This document shows, in pieces, positions 34,536-46,537 of a stretch of DNA of 64,000 nucleotides (position 1 is the stretch's first letter; each line of letters begins with the position of its first letter). The position numbers were made by a program, and so were the translations under genes. The notes beneath the pieces are model-generated. The model did no database searches. It had not been told where the DNA came from and saw only the letters and a list, made by a program, of their open reading frames with translations. This stretch comes from Desmodus rotundus (lineage: Eukaryota > Chordata > Mammalia > Chiroptera > Phyllostomidae), in NCBI RefSeq assembly GCF_022682495.2, contig NC_071389.1, forward strand, positions 58,240,239 to 58,304,238, in the 5' to 3' direction.

Positions 34536-37500
34536 CAATTGTGTAAGGGAGTACCAAAAAATGCCCCAGTGGATCAACTGTGTTTCTACCCTCTTCTTCT
34601 TTGTCCCTGTTGTGTAATAGCAGCCCTGCCTCCTCCTGAGGATAAGGGTCAGTTAACCTACAAAGGTCACTATGGCTCTCCTTGCCTGTCAGTCTCTTGG
34701 CAAAAGGAATCTGATGTGACTGGGTAGGAACACGGTATTAGATGGGTACTAGATTCACTGAGGTGATCAATTCGTAAGTTATATAAATGTCTTATTACAG
34801 GGTTATAGACCTCACACTAATATAATGTTATACATCATTTTTGATTTTTAATTTTAAAAATCAAAATAAGAAAAAAAACTAATGAAACTCGTGGTATATC
34901 CCCTCTAAGAACTGGCATTTCTAGATGTACAGAGCCTTGAGTTAGGGATGTGGGCAGCATGAACTTTCCAAGTAGGTTAATGAGAATGATGAGAGGTGAG
35001 ACCACTTACATTTCCACCCTTTGATCACCAGACTTATGTAGTCCACCTGTTGGAGACAGAGCACCCTATAATGGTCAGATATTTCAGTATATACTGCATC
35101 CCATGGGGTGGTATCAGTATTACCAGCTATGAGTAATGCTGTCTATTTTGCTGTTTAGTGATTTTTTCATAGTGGATGCTCTTTGGTGAAAATTAGTGTG
35201 TAATGCAAAGCTCACCACACTCGATTCACATGCTTCTTCTATAGACCTCCTTATTCTGAATATTATTTTCTTTCTCTTTTCCAGCCACTTACCCAGTGAG
35301 CTGAGCCATTTGATACTGTCCACAAGCCCATGTATACTCTTACCTGTGCTATTAAAACTTCTCCTTCTGTGTAAAGTGCTTAGCTAGGTGCAATGACCAA
35401 AACTATACTTACTGGGAGAATTTCCTCTTAACACACTCTGTTGGGACCATCTCTCGGTGGAGCTCTAGTGCACTTGTGCCAACATTTCAAGCCAGCCCAA
35501 CTGTGAAACACTTTCAGTCATTTTTCTCTTCCATCACCTGGTCATAAGAGACACTCCCTCATGTGGCCATAGCTATGAACTAAGGAAAAAGTGACATTAC
35601 AACTGTGATGGAAAACAAGACACTGGGCATCCTGTTCAAGACACTTACACCCCATGTTTCTACTCACACCCCATCCCAGGTGAACCACTTCCATCTTATA
35701 ATGGTCTGTGACTGGGCCTGCCCAACCTTGTGACTCTGGCCCTGCCAGAACTCAGCGCATGGTGGGTATCTCTGGACCCTACACTGACGCAGATCCCAGC
35801 CCGCAGGATCTGCTGTTGTGGCTGCAATATACAAATACACAGGGACTACAGAAATCCTGAGGAGGAAAAGGGACAGTGAGGCCACTCTCTCAAGAGGAGA
35901 GAGCCTCTGAGCACCTTGGCCACTCTGTCTAGAGGAGAGCAACCCGACCCTTGCCTTGACAGGCTTTTATTGTTTTTCTAGGCCCCTTACATGAAGATGG
36001 TCCTCCTTTACTATGCAAACATTTGTTTTGGGTGGTTATCTTTTTCAGACAAAGGAGAGGATGTCACTGAATACATCAAAGAAGGATATTTGCAATGTAA
36101 AAGGAGAAATGGTCAAAAAGGCTATGTTCCATACCTGGAAGGTCTAGCCCAGATTTTGGGAAGATAAAGATACTCAGTAAACATTTGGTGCCTCAGGGTG
36201 AGGGACTTTTAGCAAGAGCAAGTCTCATAGCAGTCAAGATACAATTTGGGCCTGATTTCCCACTGAAGAACCTATCCATGGACGTGGGTCCTGCCCACCA
36301 ACCTCGCTCCCCACTGGCTTTTCCAAGTGGGGGCTGAGCCACATTTCCCACGCTTGGAACGGTTCCCCACACTGAACATTTGGTGTTTCATGGTCAGATC
36401 CCCCATGTCTACCAGAACTCGGTAGCACACAAGCAGCTATTTATTTAATGTAAATAGAGTGTGAATAGTGTATCACTCTGTGCTGCAGAGGGCATGATCT
36501 GGCTCCAGATGACTGCATGTCTATCTTGTGCTTCTATTTTGGAGTTTTACCCACCACGGATACCTACAACTCCAGAGAAGAGCCAAATTGTATAGCTCAC
36601 GTGGCTGGGCTGTTTGAATTGCAGCCTGCACTGCACAGAGCGTATTCTTTTAAAGGTGGCAGCCTCCTGTGTCACTGAGTAAATACGTAGGAACAATAAT
36701 CCTAAATGTGGCATGTGCTGCCTCCAGAAGCTGAAGAAGCATACCAGATACCATATTTAATACTTAGTAGAAACCCTATAAGATGCAATCATTTGTGTTT
36801 AGTTGGAAAGGGACACCCTAGCATGCACTGTACCCCTAAAAATTTCCAGTGAATCAGTTCCCTGACATTGTAAAATTTATCTCTAGTCCTTCAGAAAGTA
36901 CACACTCACTAAGGCCTTCAATGTACTTACCACTTTTTGCTCATTTGGTCTGATTAACATAAAGTCATCAATATAGTGGTCCAATGAGGTATTATGTGGC
37001 ACATATGGATGGTCTAGGTCCCTTCTGATTATATTTTGATAGAGAACACAAGATATGAAACAAGATAGTAAATAAATATGTTTGTTCACCTTATGAGAAT
37101 TCAATTTGCTTCTGATCCTCATTCTTGATGGAGATGGAAAAGAGTACATACTCCAGTTCAGTGGTAATATAGCATGTGCTTGAGGCCATATTAATCCTTC
37201 TAGCAAAGATAGCACATTTGGCATAACAGCTTCATTTGGTGTTACTACTTGGTTAAGTCTGACGAAGTCTGTTGTCACTTCTAGGCTCCATCTGTGTTTC
37301 CATAGAAACTAGGATGGCGAATTAAATGGAGGATTTTATAGCAACCATCATCCCTGCATCCTTGATATCCTTAATAGTGTCACTAATATCTGCCATTTTC
37401 TCCAGGATGCAGTATTGTTTTTAATCAACTATATTGACCAGGGTTTTGAAGGAGCAGTTTGAGAAGCTTTTGCTTGGCTTTCTATGTAATAGCTTTTATT

Positions 37501-38800
37501 CCAAAAGGGTGAAGGAATCAGTGTGAGAATTTTTCCAACTACCATGTATACATCTCATTGGACCTCATACACTCTAACAGAATGCCTGGATATGACAATA
37601 ACTACAATCCATACTCACAATGCCTGAACGACTCTCTTTTCACAGTATACAATGACATAGGCAGTTTAAGTAGTGGCAAGAAATGGGTTATTAGTGATTA
37701 TCGTACACTTACTTGCTGTGGTACTGCAGGATCTTTCTTCCTGGGATTTTCTTCTTAAATTGATAATTCCAGACCTGAAATCAGGATCAGTTATAGACAT
37801 TAAGCAAGAGATACGATTTACTTGTGGCAGCTGACATGACCTCCTGGTTTTCAATTCTATTTTTTAAAAATGCATAGATAAAGAATACCTTTGACGGCTG
37901 CCCATTTACCTAGAAATAACGTGTTCCATTAACCTTCTTTATGGCTCTCAGTGAGTCAACATCTCACCACATCCTGGTTACCACTCTAGTCTTGCTTGCA
38001 TCACAAACTCTCTTGCTTCAAAAGTACCTATTGTTTTGTGATCCTGCCATCACCATTGTTGTCAGAGTATAGTTCTTTTTCCTGATTAGCAAGCTCAGCA
38101 CTTATCCACTGGATTTTTTTTTTTTTAACTGTGATTTGACCTATTCATTGGTCTGGTGGCCAGGAGAAAAGATCAGGTTACATTCAGAGGATAAGTATAA
38201 TGTTTTGCAAAGCAGAGACCTCTGCATTATCTTTAAGGAATAGCCTTTAGCTGGGAGCAGTGGAACAGTTCTATTGTCCCAGACAGTAAAGAAAATCTAA
38301 AGATTCAGGTATCTTAGAACAGAAATTTAGATGTCCTTAACCCATTTCTCACCTTGGCATAACAAATTTGCTAACATCAATAATTCAACTTCCTCTGGAA
38401 ATGTCTTACTCTTACAAGGAAGCCCTGGGCTGACTCTCAGCTTCTTCAGGCTTCCAACCACACATGAGAGACTTTTGCATGCTGTTCAGGGGAACTCTCT
38501 AACTTTCACACTTAGCTTATAAATGGTGACCACTTTGCCTTCCATTGACTAACCCCAATGTATAGATTTCCCTAAGCAACAGCAAATTAATGTCATGACA
38601 CTTACAATTTTGATTTCCCTCAAACATCTCAAATACCTGAGATATTGCTGCTACTACTACAACCCCTTCCAACAATATGCTAACCCAAGTCTAAGTCACC
38701 ACAATGAAAGTTTTAACAATTGTCCTGCTATAGCATAGCAAGAGCTATCCACACTCCAATACTCATAACTAGTTGCTCTGTCCAACTCCAAAATTTCATT
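34536..38800 (-). mobile_element. ERV-L-like endogenous retrovirus interior, decayed, minus strand
   Basis: Internal region of an ancient endogenous retrovirus, identified mainly from the reverse transcriptase segment at 36883-37278. Flanking sequence on the plus strand (for example AAGAACTGGCATTTCTAGAT at about 34908 and CAGGATCTTTCTTCCTGGGA at about 37727) resembles the reverse complement of ERV-L pol and gag regions as I remember them. All frames are interrupted and no envelope region is recognised. Outer limits are uncertain, and no LTR pair or primer-binding site was found. Not capable of expression as a virus. Confidence 0.55.
36883..37278 (-). pseudogene. Endogenous retroviral reverse transcriptase fragment
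   Basis: An open frame of 131 codons on the minus strand covering the palm of a retroviral reverse transcriptase. The active-site box YIDD is encoded at 36964-36975, preceded by a recognisable RRDLD segment. The flanking LIRPNEQ run fits ERV-L-type polymerases. The stretch in front of it is diverged, and the first catalytic aspartate region is not clearly intact. It is a chance-surviving open piece of a dead gene: the frame ends at both sides, and protease, RNase H and integrase are not continuous with it. Confidence 0.7.
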
Positions 38801-40184
38801 TTATTGTTCACTTTCTAGGATCACTACAGTACCAACTGATTCCAGCTGAGCTCGCAGGGAAACGTAAGTAGAGATTCTGAGATGTGTGTGCATAGGTTTT
38901 TTGGGTGTGCCACTGAGAACGACTGTGAGGGTGGAGAAAGGAAAGCAGCATGAGGGCAGAATGAGGAAGTTGAAATGTGATATAATTGCAGGGGTGGCTT
39001 CAGCTGATCCCCTTGGAAGCTCTGACACTGAGTTGAGATTACTTCATTCCAGACAAAGGGGGGCAGATCTTTGTAATGCCACATTACCTAGTCCCTAGTT
39101 GTGGGCTCCCCTGGAAGAGGTGTAAACTTGGGAGAGACAGATTTGTTTCAGCCAAAAGCAATTACAGCAGAGGGACATGACTATGAGCTCTTACTACACA
39201 GCACTCACAGGAAATGAGTGTTGTGATGAGCAAGGAGGGGGATCACCTAAAAGAGTCACTCACATACATTTGTGTCTTTCCACAATGCCAGGTTTATTAA
39301 GGGAGACATCCCCAATAAGCCAACAGAGTAAACACAAGTGTCACGCAAAGAGGGGGATCAAGAAGCGAGCAGAGCAAGAATCTGGCAAAAAGTCCCTGTC
39401 GCCAGTGGCATCCCAAGTGGAAAGGTGGGGGCTGCTGTCAAGCCGAGTGGCTGCAGTGGCTGCACACATCCGGTGAGTGGACATTTGCCAGGGCTGACAG
39501 CATGACCCCTGGAACATCCAGGCTCCAGCATTGGGTGGTCAGAGCTCTGAGATCTTTTCTCTTTTTCTGTGTTGTGTGTTCACCACCCCCAAGTCTAGTC
39601 TCCTTCCATCACAGAATTCCAAATTCTTATAGACCACAGTGGGCAGAAGTCCCACTCATATCAGTGCCCAGATGAAGTTATCCAAGTGTCCAGACTTGTG
39701 GTTTTGGCATTATGGGCCCCTCCTAAGGACGTACCCTCATACCCCATTACCTCAGTCTATGTCAAGGCTGACATTGACTCCATATTGCATTGTCAAAGGT
39801 GTCCACAAAGCCCATCTGCCTTTGCTCTACACAAGTATCTTGATCATAAAGAGAGATTTTGGCGGTACATCGCAGTATCCATTACGCCACCTCTGAAACC
39901 CTACATCAAATTCCATCCTTGTCCTTCCAACATGGAAATATTCTCATTCTTCCTCTGAACTCACATTGAACTTTGTTATAAATATCTTATGACACTTTCT
40001 ATCTTCTACTGTACCTAGAGATAAATCTAATCTTACCATTTACATTTAAAATTTTTTGGGTGCAGAATTTGGGTCTGATTTATCTTTGATTTCCCTGCTA
40101 AGTTTATTTCTGTACTTTCTCATGGTGTAATCAATATTTGTTTTTATCTTGCAAACTTTTGTTCATCTTAAAATCTCAGTGTAC
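38801..40184. other. Unclassified sequence next to the ERV
   Basis: Higher GC than average, with frames up to 99 codons on both strands (for example 39177-39476) and no domain. It may continue the retroviral remnant (leader or LTR), but no diagnostic motif was seen. Confidence 0.35.
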
Positions 40185-40440
40185 AAATCATTTCTTCAAG
40201 AAATCTTCCTTCACATCCCTGACTCAGGAAGGTTTTCATTAATGCTTAACATCTTGCACATATTTATCATCATATTAATAACGATTGTACTTAATTTGTC
40301 ACAGAAGTGCTTGCTAGTGGGAAAAATTCATTAGGGAAAATTGTGTCTCCTTGTTCACCATTTTATCTACAGAAATTATCACAGTGCCTGGTGCACAACT
40401 GGTCACTAAATAAAGTTATTGAGTGAAAGAATGAATGAAT
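40185..40440 (+). mobile_element. L2 LINE 3' end, plus strand
   Basis: AGAAATCTTCCTTCACATCC, then ATCACAGTGCCTGGTGCACA and the terminal AAAGAATGAATGAATTATGA are typical of the last 250 bp of L2. Confidence 0.8.
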
Positions 40441-40748
40441 TATGAGTGAAGAGGAAAATCTCCTTTAGGATGTATGTCACTGGGTAGAGAATAGAAATTA
40501 ACAGTCGTTCCTAAATTGATCCATGAGCCTGCATTCTCCTAAGACCATGCTAGAATCAGCAGCACCAAGGGGCTGGTTCGATGAGGAAATGAAAAGATCC
40601 AAGTATTTCAAGCATTTTGATTGCAGGCCAGAGCTGAGTGAGAGACTCCAGAAAGCCTGGTCATCTTGAGCCTCTGAAGTTAAAGATAAGATAAAGAGGC
40701 ACTTCTCTGCGAATAGGGGAAGAAAATATTGATAATACTGTTGAAGTC
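40441..40748. other. Unique sequence before the L1
   Basis: Nothing recognised. Ends at the L1 target-site duplication. Confidence 0.4.
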
Positions 40749-40760
40749 AAACTTTGTCTT

Positions 40761-42080
40761 TTTTTTTTTCTTTTTGGTACTATTTCTTTTTTTTAATAAT
40801 TTTAATTTTTTATTGTTATTCAATTACAGTTGTGTGCCTTTTCTCCCCATCCCTCCACCCCATCCCAGCTGAACCCACCTCCCTCCCCCACCTCCATCCT
40901 CCCCCTTGATTTTGTCCATGTGTCCTTTATAGTAGTTCCTGTAATCCCCTCTCCTCACTGTCCCCTCCCCACTCCCCCCTGACCATTGTTAGATTGTTCT
41001 TAACTTCAATGTCTCTGGTTATATTTTGTTTCCTTTTTTCTTCTATTTTTTATGTTCCAGTTAAAGGTAAAATCATATGGTATTTGTCCCTCACTGTCTG
41101 GCTTATTTCACTTAGCATAATGCTCTCCAGTTCCATCCATGCTGTTGCAAAGGGTATAAGCTCCTTCTTTCTCTCTGCTGCGTAGAATTCCATTGTGGTG
41201 TTGGGAGATCTGGACAGCTACATGCAAAAAAAATGAAATTCGATCACCAACTTATGCCATACACGAAAATAAACTCAAGATGGATAAAAGACTTAAGTAT
41301 AAGTTGTAACACCATAAAAGTCCTAGAGGAAAACATTGGCAGGAAAATCTCAGATATTCCATGCAGCAATATTTTCACCAATATGTCTCCTAAAGCAAGG
41401 GACATAAAGGAAAGAATAAACAAATGGGACCTCATCAAAATAAAAAGCTTCTGCATGGCTAAAGAAAACAGCACCAAATTACAAAGAGAACCAACAGCAT
41501 GGGAAAACATATTTGCTAATGATACCACAGACAAGGACCTGATCTCCAAAATATATAAAGAACTCACACGACTCCACTCCAGGAAGACAAACAACCCAAT
41601 TAAAAAATGGGCCAAGGACTTGAACAGACACTTCTCCAAGGAAGACATACAGAGGGCCCAGAGACATATGAAAAGATGCTCAGCATCACTAGCCATCAGA
41701 GAGATGCAAATTAAAACCACAATGAGGTACCATCTCACACCAGTCAGAGTGGCCAACATAAACAAATCCACAAACAAATGTTGGAGAGGATGCGGAGAAA
41801 AGGGAACCCTAGTGCACTGTTGGTGGGAATGCAGACTGGTGAGGCCACTGTGGAAAACAATATGGAATTTCCTCAGAAAACTAAAAATGGAACTGCCCTT
41901 TGACCCAGCAATTCCGCTGCTGGGATTATACCCTAAGAACCCTGAAACACCAATCCAAAAGAATCTGTGCACCCCAATGTTCATAGCAGCACAATTTACA
42001 ATAGCCAAGTACTGGAAGCAACCGAAGTGCCCATCAGCAAACGAGTGGATCCAAAAACTATGGTATATTTACACAATGGA
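40761..42080 (-). mobile_element. Young L1 insertion with 5' inversion (twin priming)
   Basis: A truncated L1 inserted on the minus strand. From 40761 (T-run, the complement of the poly(A) tail) to about 41195 it is minus-oriented 3' UTR, with the C-rich CCCCATCCCTCCACCCCATC characteristic of bat L1. From about 41196 to 42080 the orientation flips: ORF2 C-terminal sequence reads on the plus strand. The two parts share ACAATGGA at the breakpoint in L1 coordinates, so together they form a continuous L1 3' end. Flanking AAACTTTGTCTT at 40749-40760 and 42081-42092 is a perfect 12-bp target-site duplication. Low divergence implies a relatively recent event. Confidence 0.95.
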
Positions 42081-42105
42081 AAACTTTGTCTTGTTTACTA
42101 TTTGA
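41233..42105 (+). pseudogene. L1 ORF2 C-terminal fragment (open, 290 codons)
   Basis: The longest frame in the window. It encodes the C-terminal third of L1 ORF2p, downstream of the reverse transcriptase. Diagnostic motifs are [13 protein letters not shown] near residue 9, [19 protein letters not shown] at about 121-139, [17 protein letters not shown] at about 156-172, the cysteine motif [18 protein letters not shown] at about 182-199, and [12 protein letters not shown] at about 222. Endonuclease and reverse transcriptase domains are missing because the insertion is 5'-truncated. The frame starts at an internal methionine and runs out into flanking DNA after the duplication site. No function is expected. 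The intact frame shows youth and not selection. Confidence 0.93.
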
Positions 42106-42299
42106 CCACATCCCTCCAGCAATGATCAGATGATTGCATCTGAGCCATCTCAAAACCTTTATAGCTAAACCACCTCACTGCCTTCAGAAAACAAGGCCCT
42201 GAGGAGTACTGCCCTGTAGGTTTTTTCTCCTTTTTTCAACTTTCTTGACCAGGTTGCACTTCAGGCAGTATGATTGCTTTCTTTCTTAGCCCCTCCATG
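42093..42299. other. Unique sequence after the L1
   Basis: Nothing recognised. Confidence 0.4.
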
Positions 42300-42317
42300 A
42301 CCAGGGGAGACCTCCGT

Positions 42318-42424
42318 GTGTGCGTCATATACTATATATCTAATGTGCATATATGCATCTATGTATATATGTGTATGCATTTATAAACATATATATTCTG
42401 TGTGTCAATGTGCCAATATATGTT
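42318..42424. repeat. TA/TG-rich simple sequence
   Basis: Alternating purine-pyrimidine tract with ATATATGCATCTATGTATAT and TATATGTGTATGCATT. Confidence 0.7.
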
Positions 42425-42454
42425 ATTTCATTTTAATATTTTTAACTTGTTATA

Positions 42455-42665
42455 GAAGATGGACTTCAGTGCCAGAATATCTAGGTTTAAATTCTGCGTA
42501 AACCCCTTGTAAAACAAGCTGTCTGAAAACTCACCTGGGCTAGTTTCTTCATTTACAAAACGAAAGTTAATAGGAAGAGCTACCTCAGAGCTATTGTAAG
42601 GAACAAATTAAGAAATCAGTGCAAAGCACTTTGTAGGTGAAAAGTCACCACCCCTACGATTAACT
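42455..42665 (+). mobile_element. MIR SINE, plus strand
   Basis: AGATGGACTTCAGTGCCAGA, then TTCTTCATTTACAAAACGAA, then GCTATTGTAAGGAACAAATT and GTGCAAAGCACTTTG follow the MIR consensus. Confidence 0.8.
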
Positions 42666-43530
42666 CTGGTAGTGATAGGCCATGCTCAATTAAGGACTTT
42701 GTTAAGGCATTTATTGACAAAAGTATGGGTTTCTTGTAAGTACTTTATTTGGGGCAAAAAAACCCCACCATCATAATCTAAATTATTATTTTAAATAATA
42801 AAAGTGCCTTAGAAGAAAGCACAGGCACTCATTCAGTGACTGCCTGGTAACTAACTAACTGGCTGGGGTTAGTGGGCAATTAGGCTAGACATTTTGGGGG
42901 TAGGAGGAGGGGCATTTTCAATTTCAGTAAAGCCAGGTCATTCCCACATATCACTTACAGTGCCTTCTTTTTACATGGTGTATTAATACTGAGGTGAAAA
43001 GGTACGGGGAATAAGAAGCATAAATGGTAGGTACAAAAGAGACAGGGGAAGGTTGAGAATAGTATGAGAAATGGAGAAGCCAAAGAACTTATATGTACCA
43101 CCCATGGAGTGAACTAAGTGGTGGGGGGTGGAGGATACAGGTGGGAGGGGAAGTGCAGGGTGGAGAGGAATAAAGGAGAGAGAAAAATGAAACAACCATA
43201 ATAGCATAATTGATAAAAGTTTTTAAAAGATTTAGGAAAATAATTAGCTTACTTCTCTAGGTCAAATTATATACCCAGACCTAGTTTTCTCATACCCAAA
43301 TTTAATCCTTATTTTTATGTCACTTCTTTATGAAGAAATTCTTAGGATCCACAGGTTTGACTAAGTTTCTGCTGAAAAAAAAAAATCTTCCAAGTAAATT
43401 TACAATCAATTCTATCCCTTCCTACCAGGTGACTCTGTGTGTACAGCACAGGCAGGGCATCAGCAAAGCCCTCTTCTAGCCCTAACTTCCAAATGACACC
43501 ATGAGTTTGACCATGCACAGGCATGCCTGT
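42666..43530. other. Unique sequence
   Basis: Nothing recognised except a purine-rich patch at about 43110-43190. Confidence 0.4.
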
Positions 43531-43534
43531 GTTC

Positions 43535-43880
43535 TCATCTATAAAATTAGGAATCTATTTCAGCTAACATTTCTTGAGCAGCTACTACAATGAAGGAACT
43601 ATGCTGAGGACAGAGACCGATTCCAGGGTGCCTTTGACAGAAACTAGTACTCATGTTCTATTTTGGAATCAAAGATACTTTCTTTTATCCTTAATCCATT
43701 TTCTGCACATTTCTCTTCATTCCCTTCATTCCCTTATAATATATGTGTACATATTTTGTCTTCCACCAAAGTAAAATTTCCTTTGAGTACAGGGATTCTA
43801 TTGTAAAGTTTTTATATTTTACTTCCTATTCTTACCCTTAGTATTCAACAAACCAGCAACGAATATTAGGCACTAGATAA
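43535..43880. mobile_element. Possible MIR and L2 remnants
   Basis: TTCTCATCTATAAAATTAGG and CTAACATTTCTTGAGCAGCT resemble MIR parts. CAAAGTAAAATTTCCTTTGA, then GTACAGGGATTCTATTGT resembles the L2 3' end on the plus strand. Both are heavily diverged. Confidence 0.4.
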
Positions 43881-44140
43881 AATGTAAGTATATAAAAATA
43901 TTAATAGCCATTATCATAGGAGGGATCAGGTAAATGTCATAATAAAGTTTTAAAGAATTTACTCTTAATAACTAACATTTTTAAGCTTCTATTTTGTTGT
44001 CTCAGAAGACAACCTCATAAGACAACTAAATATCCCCATATTTTAACTAAAGAATTCAGGCTCAAAGTAACCTAATAATTTATAGATCAGTCAAGCCTCA
44101 AACAAGCCTGTCCAACTCCAAATCCTATAATATTTGTACA
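43881..44140. other. Unique sequence
   Basis: Nothing firm. A MIR-like patch lies near 43960-44100. Confidence 0.3.
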
Positions 44141-44144
44141 TAAT

Positions 44145-44380
44145 AATGTTTTCCAGGGTATTGTGAGACAGAACACATCCTAGAGAGAGGAGCTGGAAAA
44201 GATTTCCTAAAACTAGTGATGTTTGAGGTAGATCTTGAGATTAGATAGGATTTTAAAAGAGAAATGAGACAGAAATATGCCCAGAAAAGGCAATATCATA
44301 GGCCAGAGATTGGGGACCATGGAGTATGATTGGGTAAATAAAATCCAAGTCAACAATAGGTTCTGTGATATATTGAAATC
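44145..44380 (-). mobile_element. L2 LINE fragment, minus strand
   Basis: GATGTTTGAGGTAGATCTTG, then ATGCCCAGAAAAGGCAATAT fit the reverse complement of the L2 3' region, in the part that normally reads TTTGAGCTGAGTCTTGA. Confidence 0.55.
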
Positions 44381-44461
44381 ATAATAAAAAGGCATTATGT
44401 TAGTAATATGTAAAATTATGTATATACTTCTGTTAATTTTAAAACCTGTATATTAAAGTAT

Positions 44462-45215
44462 GTTAGTCCCCTGCTCAAAATGCCCTAATTACTTTCCATT
44501 TCATTCAGAATAAATCCAAGACCCTATCTACATGATTCCTACATGATTCATGATTCCTATGGCTACCACACTGAATTCAGTAACTGCCTCTCTCTCTCTC
44601 TCTCTCTCTCCCCACCCTGACCTCCCCATTTAATTCCATCCATGCTAGCTTTTTGCTACTTGTTCAATCCACCCAGGTCTCACTTCATGGTGTCTACATT
44701 GCCATTTCCTGGGTCTAGAAGTTTGTTTGTTCTTTTATTCCCATAGATAATCATATTGCTTGATCTCTTGATATATTCCAATTTCAATTCAACTGACTTC
44801 TGTTCAAAAGCTGACTTGCCTAGCCAAGCTATATGAAGTAACAGCCCCTTTTACTCTCTACGCATTTATCAAGCCTATTTTTCTCTCTATCCAACATTAA
44901 AATAACTGTGAAGGTCATCAAAAACAACAAACATTTGAAAAAATATCATAGCCAAGAGTTGCCTGAGGAGACATGACAACAGAATATAATGTGGTATCTT
45001 AGGTGGGATCTTGGGACATTAGGTAAAATGTAAGGAAATCTAAGTAAGCTCTAAATTTAAGGTTAATAGTGTACAGTTTAACTAAAGTGTGTTCTACTGT
45101 TCTTTTGATCACTCCCTTTCTCCATGGAAACTCTTGTTTACTGCTTTATTACCAGCCCTAGAACAATGCTTGGTACATAATAGATATTTGGTAAGTATAT
45201 GTCTGATTAATTCAT
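44462..45215 (+). mobile_element. L2 LINE 3' region, plus strand
   Basis: CTGCTCAAAATGCCCTAATT, then CATTTCATTCAGAATAAATC open the match. AGAACAATGCTTGGTACATA at about 45162 is the L2 3' end. The middle is diverged and includes a CT microsatellite. Confidence 0.7.
44588..44611. repeat. (CT)n microsatellite
   Basis: About 11-12 perfect CT units. Confidence 0.95.
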
Positions 45216-45469
45216 GAGTGTGTTGTGTCATTTGTACCTCGCACCAACCCTCTGATAGGCTCCATGATCGTAAGCAATAGTTGCTAGCTTTTACAAAGAG
45301 CGAGAGTTAGAACCAAGATTCAGAATCACTTCAAACCAAATTTCGAAATCCAAAGTTTGTGTCTTTAACCGGAATTTTAGCTCTGAAAAGTGAAGTCAGA
45401 GTAGTAAATTTGTGCTTCATGTAGGTTCAGTAAGGAACCATGGGAAGTTGGGGGCAGAGACAGTAGTAA
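45216..45469. other. Mostly unique, weak MIR similarity
   Basis: CACCAACCCTCTGATAGGCT at about 45243 hints at a MIR in reverse complement, too diverged to call firmly. Confidence 0.3.
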
Positions 45470-45790
45470 AGAGGATCTCAAAGTAAAGAATGGATTAAGA
45501 AGGACAGAGCCAGTGTTGGGGAGGCCAACTCGAAGATGATGACAATGATGCAGATGAAAGGAAATGAGACATAACCTAGTAGCAATAGGAATAAAATGAA
45601 ACGGATGGATGTAAGAGCTATATTGGTTTATTTTGGTTTAGGAATATACAGGGCTGGTAAGTGGTTCATGGTAGTGAGCAAGGAGAAAAAGTAAAGACGA
45701 AACTGAAATTACGACTCTGGATGACTAGAAGAGTGTTAGTATCATCCATTATAATGAGGAAAAGTGATTCCTCTCTGACATTTCTACATA
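45470..45790 (-). mobile_element. L2 LINE fragment, minus strand
   Basis: GGATTAAGAAGGACAGAGCC, then CATGGTAGTGAGCAAGGAGA and GACTCTGGATGACTAGAAG resemble the reverse complement of L2 sequence upstream of its 3' end. Confidence 0.5.
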
Positions 45791-46367
45791 CCCACATACT
45801 TTATTTGTTTGTCATAGCCAATAAATAAAATATAAATATAGAACGATAGGAAATTCTTTGAAAAAGTTAAAAACATCACACACACACTAAATTATTTTCA
45901 AAATCATTTTTATTTATAAGATTCCTAAGTGTAAAGCTAAAACAGTAGAGTTTATTATGCCATCTTAGTATATACTTTGTTTTATCTGAAAAAGCATTAT
46001 GAAAGGTTTTAATATTTTATCTCTCATGTATAAAACTTTGATAATAATTAAAAAGTCCCTGTAGAAAGCATATTGAGACCTCTGCTCTCCACATCAGTCC
46101 TGGGGTTAGTGAATGAAAATTATTACTGTTAGTTAATCTCTCTCTGAGACTGACACATACAACCTGCAGAACACGTGAGAGATGTTACCCTGGAGCGAAG
46201 TGAGTTTCCATGATCAATAGTCTGTCATTAGCGCAATGTTTATTTTATGTATCTGCAGACTTTTTATCACCTGAATCATGGTGTATAAATACTAACCTCT
46301 TGATCTTTGCTGCTCTTCACCCGCTGTAAGAGTTTCTGATAAACATCATCACTTCTTTTCTTTGCAG

Positions 46368-46537
46368 GTGAAGGACAAAACTATAAAACAAACCTCTATA
46401 GATAGCTGGTGCTGGGACGTGGTTATAGAAAGATGCAGAAATCTAATGTTGTCTAACCACACAAGTTCCTCATATTATCCTAACGGGTTCCAGTTCAGCT
46501 TATCTGTAAAATCCAAGCTGATACTATGCTCCTTTAG
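46368..46537 (+). other. Candidate 170-nt exon (splice-site based)
   Basis: The acceptor ACTTCTTTTCTTTGCAG (AG at 46366-46367) and the donor CTTTAG/GTAAAATG (GT at 46538-46539) bracket 170 nt. The first frame (GTG AAG GAC ...) is open for all 56 codons. The first stop in that frame falls across the donor, just after the exon. No protein domain is recognised, and there is no ATG near the start. It could be an exon of an unannotated transcript or a chance pairing of cryptic sites. Confidence 0.3.

Noticed and set aside
41244..42008. 254-codon minus-strand open frame
   Set aside because: It is the antisense of L1 ORF2 in a young insertion. Hydrophobic composition follows from the antisense of an A-rich coding strand.
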